In this document: positions 1 through 11,999 of the stretch, one piece after another | Layout of the letters: each line of letters begins with the position of its first letter | Position numbering within the stretch: the first letter of the stretch is position 1 | The notes under the pieces: generated by a model | What the model saw: the letters and a program-made list of their open reading frames with translations, nothing else | The model's database searches: none | What the model was told of the DNA's origin: nothing | From: Sipunculus nudus | Lineage: Eukaryota; Annelida; Sipuncula; Golfingiida; Sipunculidae | NCBI GenBank assembly: GCA_026874595.1 | Contig: CM049309.1 | Location: forward strand, 4,254,076 to 4,318,075 | Length of the DNA: 64,000 bases | Reading direction: 5' to 3' | Program-made: the position numbers and the translations under genes

Positions 1-852
1 AAATCAAGGATGTGTGTACAGATCGCGATGTACTGAGACTGACCAGGGCTTGTGGGCAGATCAAGGATGTGTGTATAGATCGCGATGTACTGAGACTGAC
101 CAGGGCTTGTGGACAGATCAAGGATGTGTGTACAGATCGCGATGTACTGAGACAGGGCTTGTGGACAGATCAAGGATGTGTGTACAGATCGCGATGTACT
201 GACACTGACCAGGGCTTGTGGGCAGATGAAGGATGTGTGCACAGATCGCGATGTACTGAGACTGACCAGGGCTTGTGGGCAGATCAAGGTCGTATGTACA
301 GATCGCGATGTACTGAGACTGACCAGGGCTTGTGGGCAGATCAAGGATGTGTGTACAGATCGCGATGTACTGAGACTGACCAAGGCTTGTGGGCAGATCA
401 AGGATGTGTGTACAGATCGCGATGTACTGAGATTGACCAGGGCTTGTGGGCAGATCAAGGATGTGTTTACAGATCGCGATGTACTGAGACTGACCAGGGC
501 TTGTGGGCAGATCAAGGATGTGTGTACAGATCGCGATGTACTGAGACTGACCAGGGCTTGTGGGCAGATCAAGGATGTGTGTACAGATCGCGATGTACTG
601 AGACTGACCAGGGCTTGTGGACAGATCAAGGATGTGTGTACAGATCGCGATGTACTGAGACTGACCAGGGCTTGTGGACAGATCAAGGATGTGTGTACAG
701 ATCGCGATGTCATGAGGCTGATCAGGACGAGTGGGCAGATCAAGGCGTGTGGGCAGATCGCGATATGTAGGGGCTTACCGGGGCGTGTGTGCAGATCGCC
801 ATGTTCTGAGACTGACCAGGGCGTGTGTACAGAACAAGTGTATGTGTGAAGT
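1..852. repeat. 57-bp tandem array (satellite domain, part 1)
   Basis: About 15 near-identical head-to-tail copies of a 57-bp unit. Each copy contains GACCAGGGCTTGTGGGCAG followed by AGATCGCGATGTACTGAGAC. One copy near 130-165 is shortened. Because 57 is divisible by three and the unit lacks stops, several forward frames stay open for more than 200 codons. This is a by-product of the period and not evidence for a gene. Each unit can be read as a truncated 22-bp and a full 35-bp version of one ancestral unit, since both halves end in a GATC core. The array starts before the window. The last copies, 720-852, are diverged. Confidence 0.95.
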
Positions 853-866
853 AGGGCCCTGCGCGG
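853..866 (+). repeat. Left terminal inverted repeat of the 853-2388 element
   Basis: Fourteen bases exactly complementary to 2375-2388. They contain the AGGGCCCT palindrome. A T precedes them, giving a TAGGG-type end seen in some hAT families. Confidence 0.8.
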
Positions 867-2374
867 AGCGAGTTTTGACCCGCAGCCCGTGGGGGCAAGC
901 AACCCGCGGGCCCCCGCATAGGATTCTTTGCGGGGTGGGGAGGGCTACATCTAAGAAAGTGCGGGGCGGTGCGGGGCGGGCCGAAATAAAGTCTGTGCGG
1001 GGCGGGCTGCGGGTTGATGACCTGGCAATTCTGTAGAATATGAATATAAAATCTGAATTAAAAAAATTAATTGAGGACACTGATATTTTTGCATAAAATG
1101 ATTTCGGGTTTTGTAAAATAGTAATATGAAAAGAAAAAAATTGATAAATTTTTAATTTATTCCTGGTAACCCCTTAGACTGACTGACAGTTGTAACAAAA
1201 ATATGCAAATGTGTCTTTTCTAAGATAACGTCAATTTGTTATACAAAAATAGATGATGCATCATTAATCTGAATTCTAGATTTTAAACAACTGCCTTGCA
1301 ATGGAAGCTGGTCATAACTTTGTATAAAGTTACCTGGCCTGATGTTGTATATGGACTGTAACACTGTCCTTGTGTTAGGTCTCATATATTACATTATATG
1401 GCTGGGAGTGAAGCAAGGGCTTGATTACCTTTGATCTTGTAATAGACAGTGTGTGGCTACAGCTGGCTTTATAGGTAACTAAACTGACCTAGAACTGCAC
1501 AAAGCCTAAGGTGGACTACTTATCTAATTGTAACTCCATGTGCTGTCTAATTGTAACTGATATTGACCACTGGCTGGTCAAATCCCGGTTTAGGCACTGC
1601 GTAATGTGGTGATGACTGCTATAACATACACCGGTCTGGTCATGTCTACCTCAATGTACATCCTGCACCTAAAGCCACATGGGTCAGATTACTCCTTTAC
1701 TCCCTTGACCTGATTAGTCTCAGTTTCAGCTAATTAGCAGATTATGACTGAAAAGATTTTAACCAGCAACACATCTCAGTAGTTTGATGGCTTGTGATTA
1801 GCCAATATTATTCCTAAGGGTAACTTTGGGTTCACATACTTTGAAGAAATTTAATTTTTTTCTTTACCTTTTTATAAATTTAAGTAGAAACAGACACAAT
1901 AAACCAAAAGTTTTTTTCCACTGTAAAATATGAAAACATATTAAAGGTATGTTAAATTATTATGTATATATCAAACTCTTACCATTCAAACATGTCTTTA
2001 AAAATATTTCATGAATTATGGTTTGAATGATTGCAAAGACGTATTAAAATTATTTTTCATACCAATCATCAAACATTTCATATATATTAATTATAAGCGT
2101 GGCTTATATATGTGCTGTAAAATATTCTTGATTTGTAAACCTTTGGATCCAAACACTTGTTTTAATTATTTTGCGGGCTGGACTGCGGGCCGGAAACTTA
2201 AATAATGCGGGGCAGGGCGGATGCGGGCTGAAAGAAAATTTTGCGGGGCGGGCTAAAAGAATCATAGTAACTGCGGGGCGGGGCGGGGCGGGCTGAATTT
2301 TTTTGTTTGATTGCGGGGTGGGCTGCGGGCTGACAGGGCATGATGCGGGGCGGGTACGGGTTAAATTTTTCGGC

Positions 2375-2388
2375 CCGCGCAGGGCCCT
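2375..2388 (-). repeat. Right terminal inverted repeat of the 853-2388 element
   Basis: Exact complement of 853-866. Satellite sequence resumes immediately after it with a GATCGCGATG core at 2401. Confidence 0.8.
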
Positions 2389-3780
2389 TGTGCATGTGGA
2401 GATCGCGATGTCATGAGACTGATCAGGGCGTGTGAGCAGATTCAAGGCGTGTGGGCAGATCGCGATAAATAGGGGCTTACCAGGGCGTGTGTGCATATCG
2501 CGATGTACTGAGACTGACCAGGGCGTGTGGGCAGATCAAGTGTGTGTGTGAAGATCGCGATGTCATTAGGCTGATCAAGGCGTGTGAGCAGATTCAAGGC
2601 GTGTGGCCAGATCGCGATAAATAGGGGCTTACCAGGGCGTGTGTGCATATCGCGATGTACTGAGACTGACCAGGGCGTGTGGGCAGACTAGTGTGTGTGT
2701 GAAGATCGCGATGTCACGAGGCTGATCAGGGCGTGTGAACAGATTCAAGGCGTGTGGGCAGTTCGCGATATGTAGGAGCTTACCAGGGCGTGTGTGCAGT
2801 TCGTGATGTAGTGAGACTGACCAGGGCGTGTGGGCAGACTAGTGTGGGTGTGGAGCTCGCGATGTTATGAGGCTGATCAGAGCGTATTAGCAGATTCAAG
2901 GCGTGTGGGCAGTTCGCGATATGTAGGAGCTTACCAGGGCGTGTGTGCAGTTCGTGATGTAGTGAGACTGACCAGGGCGTGTGGGCAGACTAGTGTGGGT
3001 GTGGAGCTCGCGATGTCATGAGGCTGATCAGGGCGTGTGAGCAGATTCAAAGCGTGTGGTCAGATCGCGATATGTAGAGGCTGACCAGGGCGTGTGAGCA
3101 GATTCAAGGCGTGTTGGCAGTTCGCGATATGTAGGACCTTACCAGGGCGTGTGTGCAGTTCGTAATGTAGTGAGACTGACCAGGGCGTGTGGGCAGACTA
3201 GTGTGGGTGTGGAGATCGCGATGTCATGAGGCTGATCAGGGAGTGTGAGCAGATTCAAGGCGTGTGGGCAGATCATGATATGTAGAGGCTGACCAGGGCG
3301 TGTGAGCAGATTCAAGGCGTGTGGGCAGATCGCGATATGTAGTGGTTTACCAGGGCGTGTGTGCAGATGGCGATGCACTGGGACTGACCAGAGCGTGTGA
3401 GCAGATCCAAGGCGTGTTTTTTGAGATGGCGATATGTAGGGGCGGACCCGGGTGTCTGGGCAGATCGCGATGTACCGAGACTGACCAGGGCGTGTTTTGA
3501 GATCGCGATAAAAAGAAGGTGACCAGGGCGTCTGTACAGATTGCGATGTTCTGAGACTGACCAGGGCGTGTGAAAAGATCACGATGCACTGAGGCTGGCA
3601 TCGGCACGTTGAAAGATCACGATGTACAGAGGCTGACCAGGGCGTGTTGAAAGATCGCGATGAGTACAGGCTGACCAGAGTATGTGGGAAGATCCCGATG
3701 CATTGAGGCTTACCATCGCCAGATGACTTATCTCGATGCACTGAGACTGACAAGGGCGGGTGGGCAGATTGCTAAGTGTT
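2389..3780. repeat. Mixed satellite with ~151-bp higher-order period (part 2)
   Basis: The element GATCGCGATGTCATGAG and variants (GCTCGCGATG) recur at 2401, 2553, 2704, 2855, 3006 and 3214. Spacings are 152, 151, 151, 151 and 208 bp, so the array has a 151-bp higher-order unit and one copy lengthened by 57 bp. Each higher-order unit contains three diverged subunits sharing CTGACCAGGGCGTGTGGGCAG. From about 3290 the order breaks down into irregular subunits of 35-60 bp. Open frames across this stretch are shadows of the repeat. Confidence 0.9.
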
Positions 3781-6480
3781 TAGGCTGACCATGGCGTGAG
3801 GCCGGATCATGATACTGTGGCTGACCAAGGCGTGAGGCCGGATCATGATACCGTGGCTGACCAAGGCGTGAGGCCGGATCATGACATTGTGGCTTACCAA
3901 GGCGTCAGGCCGGTTCATGATACCGTGGCTGACCAAGGCGTGAGGCCGGATCATGACATTGTGGCGGACCAAGGCGTGAGGCCGGATCATGATACAATGG
4001 CTGACCATGGCGTGAGGCCGGATCATGATAACGTGGCTGACCATGGTGTAAGGCTGGATCATGACATTGTGGCTGACCAAGGCGTTAGGCCGGATCATGA
4101 TACTGTGGCTGACCATGGCGTGAGGCCGGATCATGATTTCGTTGCTAACCAAGGCGTTAGGCCGGATCATGATACAGTGGCTGACCAAGGCGTGAGGCTG
4201 GATTATTATACTGTGGCTGACCAAGACTTGAGGCCAGATCATGACATTTTAGGCTGACCAAGGCGTGAGGCCGGATCATGATATTGTGGCTGACCAAGGC
4301 GTGAGGCCGGATCATGATACTGTGGCTGACCAAGGCGTGAGACCGGATCATGATACCGTGGCTGACCAAGGCGTGAAGCCGGATAATGATACTGTGGCTG
4401 ACCAAGGCGTGAGGCCGGATCATGATAACGTGGCTGACTATGGTGTGAGGCTGGATCATGACATTATGACTGACCAAGGCGTTAGGCCGGATCATGACAC
4501 TGTGGCTGACCATGGCATGAAGCCGAATCATGATACTGTGGCAGACCAAGGCGTGAGGCCGGATCATGACATTGTGGCTGACCAAGGCGTGAGGCCGGAT
4601 CATAATACTATGGCTGACCATGGCGTCAGACCGAATCATGGTACAGTGGCTGAAGAAGGCGAGAGGCCGGAAGATGACATTGTGGCTGACCAAGGCATGA
4701 CGCCGGATGATGACATTGTGGCTGACCAAGGCGTGAGGTCTGATCATGATTTCGTGGCTAACCAAGGCGTGAGGCCGGATCATGATACAGTGGCTGACCA
4801 AGGCGTGAGACCGGATCATGATACCGTGGCTGACAAAGGCGTGAGGCCTGATAATAATAATGTGGCTGACCAAGGCATGAGGCCGGATCATGATAACGTG
4901 GCTGACAATGGTGTTAGGCCGGATCATGACATTGTGGCTGATCAAGGCGTGAGGCCGCATCATGATACCGTGGCTGACCAAGGCGTGAGGCCGGATCATG
5001 ATACTGTGGCTGAACAAGGCGTGAGGCCGAATCATGATACTGTGGCTGACCAAGGCGTTAGGCCGGATCATGATACTGTCGCTGAACAAGGCGTGAGGCC
5101 GAATCATAATACTATGGCTGACCATGGCGTCAGACCGAATCATGGTACAGTGGCTGAAGAAGGCGAGAGGCCGGAAGATGACATTGTGGCTGACCAAGGC
5201 ATGACGCCGGATGATGACATTGTGGCTGACCAAGGCGTGAGGTCTGATCATGATTTCGTGGCTAACCAAGGCGTGAGGCCGGATCATGATACAGTGGCTG
5301 ACCAAGGCGTGAGACCGGATCATGATACCGTGGCTGACAAAGGCGTGAGGCCTGATAATAATAATGTGGCTGACCAAGGCATGAGGCCGGATCATGATAA
5401 CGTGGCTGACCATGGTGTTAGGCCGGATCATGACATTGTGGCTGATCAAGGCGTGAGGCCGCATCATGATACCGTGGCTGACCAAGGCGTGAGGCCGGAT
5501 CATGATACTGTGGCTGAACAAGGCGTGAGGCCGAATCATGACACTGTGGCTGACCAAGGCGTTAGGCCGGATCATGATACTGTCGCTGAACAAGGCGTGA
5601 GGCCGAATCATGATACTGTGGCTGACCAAGGCGTGAGGTTGGATCATGATACTATTGCTGACCTTGGCGTCAGACCGTATCATGATACTGTGGCTGACCA
5701 AAGCGTGAGGCCGAATCATGATACCGTGGAAACCAAGGCATGAGGCCGAATCATGATACCGTGGCTGACCAAGACGTGAGGCCGGATCATGATAACGTGG
5801 TTAACCATGGTGTGAGGCCGGATCATGATTTCCTGGCTAACCAAGGCGTGAGGCCGGATCATAATACAGTGGCTGACCAAGGCGTCAGGGCGGATCATGA
5901 TACTGTGGCTGACCAAGGCGTGAGGTCTGAAAATGATACTGTGGCTGACCAAGGCGTGAGGCCGGATCATGATACTGTGGCTGACCATGGTGTGAGGCCG
6001 GATGATGACATTGTGGCTGATCAAGGCGTGAAGCCGCATCATTATACCGTGGCTGACCAAGGCGTGAGGCCGGATCATGATACTGTGGCTGAACAAGGCG
6101 TGAGGCCGAATCATGATACTGTGGCTGACCAAGGCGTGAGGCCGGATCATGATACTGTGGCTGAACAAGGAGTGAGGCCGAATCATGATACTGTGGCTGA
6201 CCAAGGCGTGAGGCCGGATTATGATTCTTTGGCTGACCTTGGCGTCAGACATTGTGGCTGACCAAGACGTGAGGCCAGATCATGATACTGTGGCTGACCA
6301 AAGCGTAAGGCCGGATCATGATACTGTGGCTGACCAAAGCGTAAGGCCGAATCATGATGCAGTGGCTGACCAAGGCGTGAGGCCGGATCATGACATTGTG
6401 GCTGACCAAGGCGTGAGGCCGGATTATGATTCTTTGGCTGACCAAGGCGTGAGGCCTGATCATGATACTGCCATGGCATA
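3781..6480. repeat. 36-bp tandem array, ~75 copies (satellite domain, part 3)
   Basis: The unit is CTGACCAAGGCGTGAGGCCG followed by GATCATGATACTGTGG. It repeats with almost no length change, so one frame on each strand stays open for about 500 codons: 4265-5743 forward with a 12-residue unit ADQGVRPDHDTV, and 5719-4157 reverse with unit MIRPHALVSHSI. Substitutions vary from copy to copy. No start context, splice signal or polyA signal marks either frame as a gene, and forward-frame breaks occur near 4255 and 5743. The array ends at CATGGCATAA near 6480. Confidence 0.95.
4601..5608. repeat. 504-bp higher-order duplication inside the 36-bp array
   Basis: The block 4601-5104 (14 units) is repeated at 5105-5608. 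Diagnostic variants recur in the same order: GAAGAAGGCGAGAGGCCGG, GGCATGACGCCGG, GGTCTGATCATGATTTCG and GATAATAATAATG. By eye only two base differences were seen, near 4910 and 5036, so this is a recent unequal-exchange product. A diverged third trace lies near 6000-6200. Confidence 0.9.
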
Positions 6481-8990
6481 AAACGTGTGTCAGGACCAGA
6501 AACTCATTTTCCTGATTGCCCTTAGTTGACCGAGTTTTTAACAGATCTCCACTAAGTGAGAGAGTCAGCAAGGTGAGGAAACACAATCTTGGTTTATTAT
6601 CACTTAAACCAGCTTACAGCGGCGGTTTTTCCCCTGCAACAGGTTCGCCGGACGGAATTATGGCTCGACGGTTTTTATCGCATCCCCCAAAGAACAATTT
6701 TAGTCGATAATTTGCTTGATGCTACGACCGACTGAATAAGTTTTTAACCGCTAAATTACCTACGTGTGTAACAGGGTCACTTTCAGCTGAGATGCGTTTG
6801 GGAACAGCGACGCAAATATAAACAGGCTACAGCAAGAACTGCTGGTAATTGGCAACGCATAGATGTTGATATAAAATCTGATGGCTGCCTATCTAGCTAT
6901 AAATAGAAACCGGTACGACTTGATTGATGTTAATTCGATAAGCATGTACCCACGCACTTTAGAGGAATGTTAGACCTTAGAACGTGTGTCACGTACACAC
7001 TAGTCCAATTAGCTTTAGGAAGCGCAGGGGAGCGCACGTTTTGACATGACTTTTTCATTTCAGATCATATATCCCGCAGTCATGCCCTGCATGGACAACG
7101 TATTCAAATGTTACTGAATGAAATGTGAAGAGGCTATTAATAGCGCTTATATTTCATCCCATAACATCCTTTGGGGTCAATCCGTGTGCCAGTGCTTGAT
7201 TTGATAATTGCTTTCCCCTGTAGAATATTCCTGGCCCGAAGCATCAAGAGGATTAATGCTAACATGCAACTAGCTATAAATGTCATTGTACAGAATTAAA
7301 AGCCCACACAGATGTCACCCCGAACGAGATTCTTCTCTCTGTCTTATAATGTCTGTCAAAGCTTCTCATAGATGACAGACATGTCAGCTGATGGCGATCC
7401 CGATGTCATCTCGGGTCACCTTCACGAAAAACATCGGATAAGTTTCCCTCATGTTGAAAAAAAAAAATTCTCGATGTCTCTCGCATTTTTTTTTATTTTT
7501 CATTTCCGATTTCAATTCGATTTTACTTGATGTTACCCGATCACTAATGATATTATCCCGAAATCGATGTTTGCCAAAAGAATCTAGATGTGTCCCCGTA
7601 TTATCCCGATGTTGACCAGGTGTATAAAACTCGATGTCAGTTCAGTCAATGTTTTAAATTTCCAAATGTACAGGCGATCGTGGCTAACTTTCTTAATTCA
7701 TGTTTCCCAATCACTCCCGATATAGACCTTAATGTTAACCTACATAGCGGAATATTACTGACAACAGAAGCCAAGTATGAACCCTCTATAAAGAACTAAA
7801 TGTATTGCTATGTATGAAGGGCTTTTTAAAGACACATTAGTTGACATATATTAATTTTACATACGACAATGTTCTGAACGGTTCTTCTTAAATTGACGAA
7901 TATATTTTTAGCTGACATTGTGATTTCGTATCACTAAACTGATTAATCGCCTTTTTGCCATTGTGGAGGGAATATTGGGAACCAGTTTAGCAGCTATATT
8001 ACACATTTGAGAAGGTCTTCAGGGTAAGATATCTACATACCCCTATATGGTTGTTAAAACAATATTATAATCATCTGCCTTTAATGTATTACCCTTTAAA
8101 GAAACCGTCATCTTGTGGCGCAATCTGCGATTTGACATGGTGCAGTCATTTTTTTAATCTGCTAACATTAAAAAAGTGTGACGGGACACAATGTGAACAA
8201 AAAAACAAACTTCACTTCATTCAGGCACGGGGAGACTTACTAAGGTCGATAAGTAGGTCATTTACATATTGAATATTCACCTTTTTTCCATTCTGACCGC
8301 ATGTTGGTGGCAATTTTGGCCTTTAAAGTATGTATGTTCACTTGAAATGTTGATATCAGTTTGAAGTCTCTTGACACCCACATCTAACTGCATGTTGAAA
8401 TTAAGCAACCCAAGTTTGAATACGTCAAGACATGGACCGAAAGCCACAGAGAACCCGTTGATTCTTTATCTTATGTACAATTTCTATCCTACTACAGCTA
8501 GTACTGACAGTAAAATATCAAAAGTAAAATGATTTATGTGTAATGAATAAAATGTAATAAAAATGTGCCTCACTTGTCGTTGTCTCGGCCATATTGTCAG
8601 CCAATTTGGATTTTAAGGCTCTACAATGTGATTTAAACGGTCAAATCTACAAAAAATATTAGAAAAATACTAAAAACTAGAATTCTTCACAAAGAGTTTA
8701 AAGAAATTAAAAAACCCAATTCCTTTATTACCAATGAGTCTATGTGTGAACGTTAACGCAAAAACACCTATGTAACGCAAAACACGCTTTTGTAATTTAT
8801 ATAATTAATACTCTCATGAAGTAACTCCAATGTAATTGATAGCTCTGAAAATAAGACCAGAGAAACTTAGTTTCGTATGCGCCAGCTAAACAGGTATTGC
8901 AGATCAAGCATTAAATATGATGAATATTTTCTTTACAGCAACTGTGGAAAATTAACTACATCATAAGCTGTAGTTATTACATAACAGGGA
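6481..8990. other. Low-copy AT-rich DNA, no gene seen
   Basis: This stretch contains short open frames only, none with coding character. It includes a T-rich part at 7440-7520. I see no repeat family I can name. Confidence 0.6.
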
Positions 8991-8994
8991 ATCT

Positions 8995-9062
8995 CTGAGG
9001 CGGGGTTCGAACCAGGGACCTTCACATGCCTGTTCAAACACTTCGAACTAGACTTCCTGCTT
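8995..9062 (-). mobile_element. Degenerate tRNA-like SINE head
   Basis: On the minus strand there is a pol III B-box-like GGTTCGAACCCCG (9001-9013 region), preceded by GTGAAGGTCCCT. The A-box side is poorly conserved. It is best read as a decayed tRNA-derived SINE head or tRNA pseudogene, not a functional tRNA. Confidence 0.4.
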
Positions 9063-9162
9063 ACCCAAAGTTTTAAGTCGGACATAAGAAAATGCCTTTA
9101 AAAGCATAATTGATCACAACTCGATCAGTATATGGATATGTTATCATGAATCCAGATTATAA

Positions 9163-9432
9163 TTGACGGTAGCACTAAAGCGTTGTCATGCAACTGCTCT
9201 GGACCACGCCTTAGATATGTCCCATGCCAAGTGTGTCATCATGGGGTTCATGTTCCACATTTTCTCAGAAATCTTAAGGAATTCGACATTATTTGCAAAC
9301 TACGTAGTGCATCCAGTGTGTAAACTCGGTCCAAGGAAAATCGTTCCGGACGATCCCAGCCGAGTTCACCTGGATCGGTCCTACCTCAAGAAACGCAAAG
9401 CATTTAACAACAAGGATACCACGGGCATTTAA
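9163..9432 (+). CDS. Weak candidate terminal exon, product unknown
   Basis: An open frame of about 89 codons ends at 9432 and has no good ATG at its start. A pyrimidine-rich stretch ending in TTTTCTCAG (near 9268) could be a splice acceptor. That would leave about 54 codons with a basic, polar tail (VHLDRSYLKKRKAFNNKD). An AATAAA lies about 20 bp after the stop, near 9450, which fits a last exon. I recognise no domain. The frame could equally be chance: the length is unremarkable for 64 kb, and no upstream exon in the same gene was found. Confidence 0.15.
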   Translation: MTVALKRCHATALDHALDMSHAKCVIMGFMFHIFSEILRNSTLFANYVVHPVCKLGPRKIVPDDPSRVHLDRSYLKKRKAFNNKDTTGI

Positions 9433-9459
9433 AAGTAATATTCTATGTAATAAACCAGA

Positions 9460-11995
9460 AGGAAATGTGTAATATGGCAATTCCCATGATAAATATGTAA
9501 CCTGCAAATAATAGAGCTTTTTTAAAGTCACATTGTCACATTAACTGGCTATCGGACAATATTTAACAAACTAAGAAAAATCTTTCATGTCTATCGTTTA
9601 TTAACTGCCTCCTGTTAAAAAAAAATCCTATTTTTCCTAATTTGTTTGCTGAAATAAAGTTTAAAAATTTGATAGCCTCTATATCCAGGGTATAAAGAGC
9701 TTGGAGAAACATCAGAGTTTCCGTCAGAAACTAAGAATATTTGTTTCATTAAGCTAACGGCTTCGTCCCTCACGAGCAGGAAACCAGAATGAGAAACAAG
9801 AAGGTTGAGGGACATCCGATGCTTCCGTCAATAACAGCAAACAGCTCATAAAAGAAATAATTATTTTTACCGAAATGGTAAATTGTTATAAAATGACGCA
9901 CATACGAAAATATAACACTGGGTTATTAAAATCCAGCATTGTTAAGTGGGTCCCTCCGTAGTCTGAAGGTGTCTTCCATCATATCGAAACTTGCTGCCAA
10001 GTAGAGAAAGACCCTTAAGCCTTACAGAAGCTTTGTAGAGTGATCAATAATATGACTAAAAAATTTAAAATCAGGGCAACTAACGATCATCAACTCGTAA
10101 GATCATAAATAAAATTTTCTGCCATGAGTAAGTGTAATTTTTACATTTTGCCAGGTCCACGCTTTGAAGCATTTGACGGGTAGAATGAGCTCCGGACAGA
10201 TACCAGACACCTAATGTGAACGGCTGGTGCGAAGTGTGACGTCATGGACTGTGTTTAAAATTTACTTAGCGTTACATTTTGTTTATATTCTTTGAAATTG
10301 GATGCTGATAGTGTCAGTATTAGGTTTTTTTTTCGATCTAGTTTCTTGTCACAGGATGTTCCTATATCTTCATGACGTCACTGCGTTAAGAGCGCCACTT
10401 GAAGTGCTGATAACCTTATAATAAATCACACAACATCGTAGGGAGTTTATCGTGTTTTCCAACTTTTAATCTAAGAGGAAGTGAGATCGGCATATATAAA
10501 TCTAGAAAAGTTACTTTCCTATAGCTAAAAGCGCTAGGGTGCTCTTCCATATAACCTGCATTTAATCGTTTTGTATGCATTTGCTGCATTTCAATCGAAT
10601 TCGTTCCTGGCATTGCTGAACGGGCTCAAGGACACGTGAACTGCGGGGGAACGGGGAACCCCAGATGTTACGTGATAAGAGGGAATCCCCAACTCAGCTG
10701 GATTTAAAAACTAGCGTGTGCGTTTGCCCCGCGTCAATCACACACATGGAAATTGTTTTAAGCAATGCAAACGCACGGCAAAAAGCTTATATATGGAAAA
10801 ACACGCCTTCACTATATTTAGGCCTATAGTTATACCAAAGATTTTCGAAAAATAATTACTTGTATTTTCTTTCGCGGAAGGAACAAAAGTCCGTAACTGA
10901 ATTATTCTAAATTAAATCAGGAACAATTGAGAAATATCATGTTATTAATGAAATTTTATTCGGAATTAAGAATGCCACGATTTAAAATATGACTATTATT
11001 TCTTGCAGGCTAGGAGCCGACATGTTTCCTTTTTAAACCAGAAGCTAGGTTAGATCTTGATGCAGATCACTTCACATAAACAGTTCTTAATATTACCACA
11101 GGGTGACGTTTGTGGTATTTACAAGTTTTAATCTTCCAGTAAACCTTGAGAAATACGAGCTGCAAACTGCCTGCCGACAACACTGATTGTATGGATCGAC
11201 GGTATCTGTCCGATACGTCAACATTAACAAAACACGGCTTTAAATATTGCATGCGTGGATAATAATTATGGTCCATTCAAATTGAGTACTTGAAAGCTAT
11301 TCCCACCCCTAACCCAACAGGTGTAACTACTTGAGTTGCCTGGTGAAACGTGACTTCCCGTTCCCGTCCCAGGTGGCCGGGAATGGGTACCATCGCTTTA
11401 CCCATAAATCCCCTTTAACAAGCATCTCTTTCTGATTGGCGCAATCCCTAACCGTCTTTCCAGAGTCGATGAAACGCTGTAAATTTCAGAGAATGGACCC
11501 ACACTGTATCATTAACAGTTTCACTGTATCACCTGCAGGCGAGTTCCACCTGTTGTATTGGTCATTGTTTGTTTCAAATACGTCTACGAAACTAAATGCA
11601 TGGCGTTCCATTGACAACCAATCGAAATAACCTAAGAAAATACATGATGTAAAATTGTATGTTGACAAAATATAGGCGGCTTTAATATCGATACAAGCCA
11701 AATTATATTGAGGCATAAGTAAGAGTCTATGATATATAAACTTTTATGTACACCAGTTAATTTAAAGCAGAATAGCTTTTATTTATGTAAATAGGTATGC
11801 TCTGGAACCATGCTTTGGTATATCTAAATTTTTCTGCCAAATTTATTATGGCCTTAGTTTATTTTTTTTTTTTTTGTAGAAGTAACCGTGCCTCCATTTT
11901 TAAATGCATTAACTATGCTTACCTAGGAAGGACATGGACCAATCTGGCGTTTTCTTTCAGATTTTTGCATATGAAAGTATCCAAGGTGTCATTGT
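9460..11995. other. Low-copy DNA, no gene seen
   Basis: No supported gene. A CpG-richer patch at 10610-10790 includes a perfect 10-bp inverted repeat, GTGCGTTTGC at 10718-10727 and its complement at 10767-10776. A T-run lies at 11860-11876. Confidence 0.5.
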
Positions 11996-11999
11996 CACC

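Larger units (their letters stand above)
853..2388. mobile_element. Non-autonomous hAT-like DNA transposon inserted in the satellite
   Basis: The ends form a perfect 14-bp inverted repeat, AGGGCCCTGCGCGG at 853-866 and its complement at 2375-2388. Weaker complementarity continues inward for about 25 bp (GAGTTTTGACCCG against GAAAAATTTAACCCG). Both ends carry dense GC-rich subterminal copies of GCGGGGCGGGC (940-1015 and 2170-2350), as expected of transposase-binding repeats. The 1.1-kb interior is AT-rich and has no transposase frame. Satellite sequence lies on both sides and the flanks join into one repeat unit, so this is an insertion. Flanking bases TGTGAAGT and TGTGCATG agree only in part, so the target duplication is decayed or obscured by the satellite. 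hAT assignment rests on the end sequence only. Confidence 0.75.

Noticed and set aside
12-849. Long forward open frames (up to 252 codons) in the 57-bp array
   Set aside because: Several overlapping frames are open at once because the unit is stop-free and its length is divisible by three. No initiation, splice or polyA context.
3139-3753. 204-codon minus-strand frame in the mixed satellite
   Set aside because: It is composed of the same degenerate repeat and is a shadow of the array.
1-6480. CRISPR array
   Set aside because: Direct head-to-tail repeats without unique spacers, in eukaryotic-type DNA.
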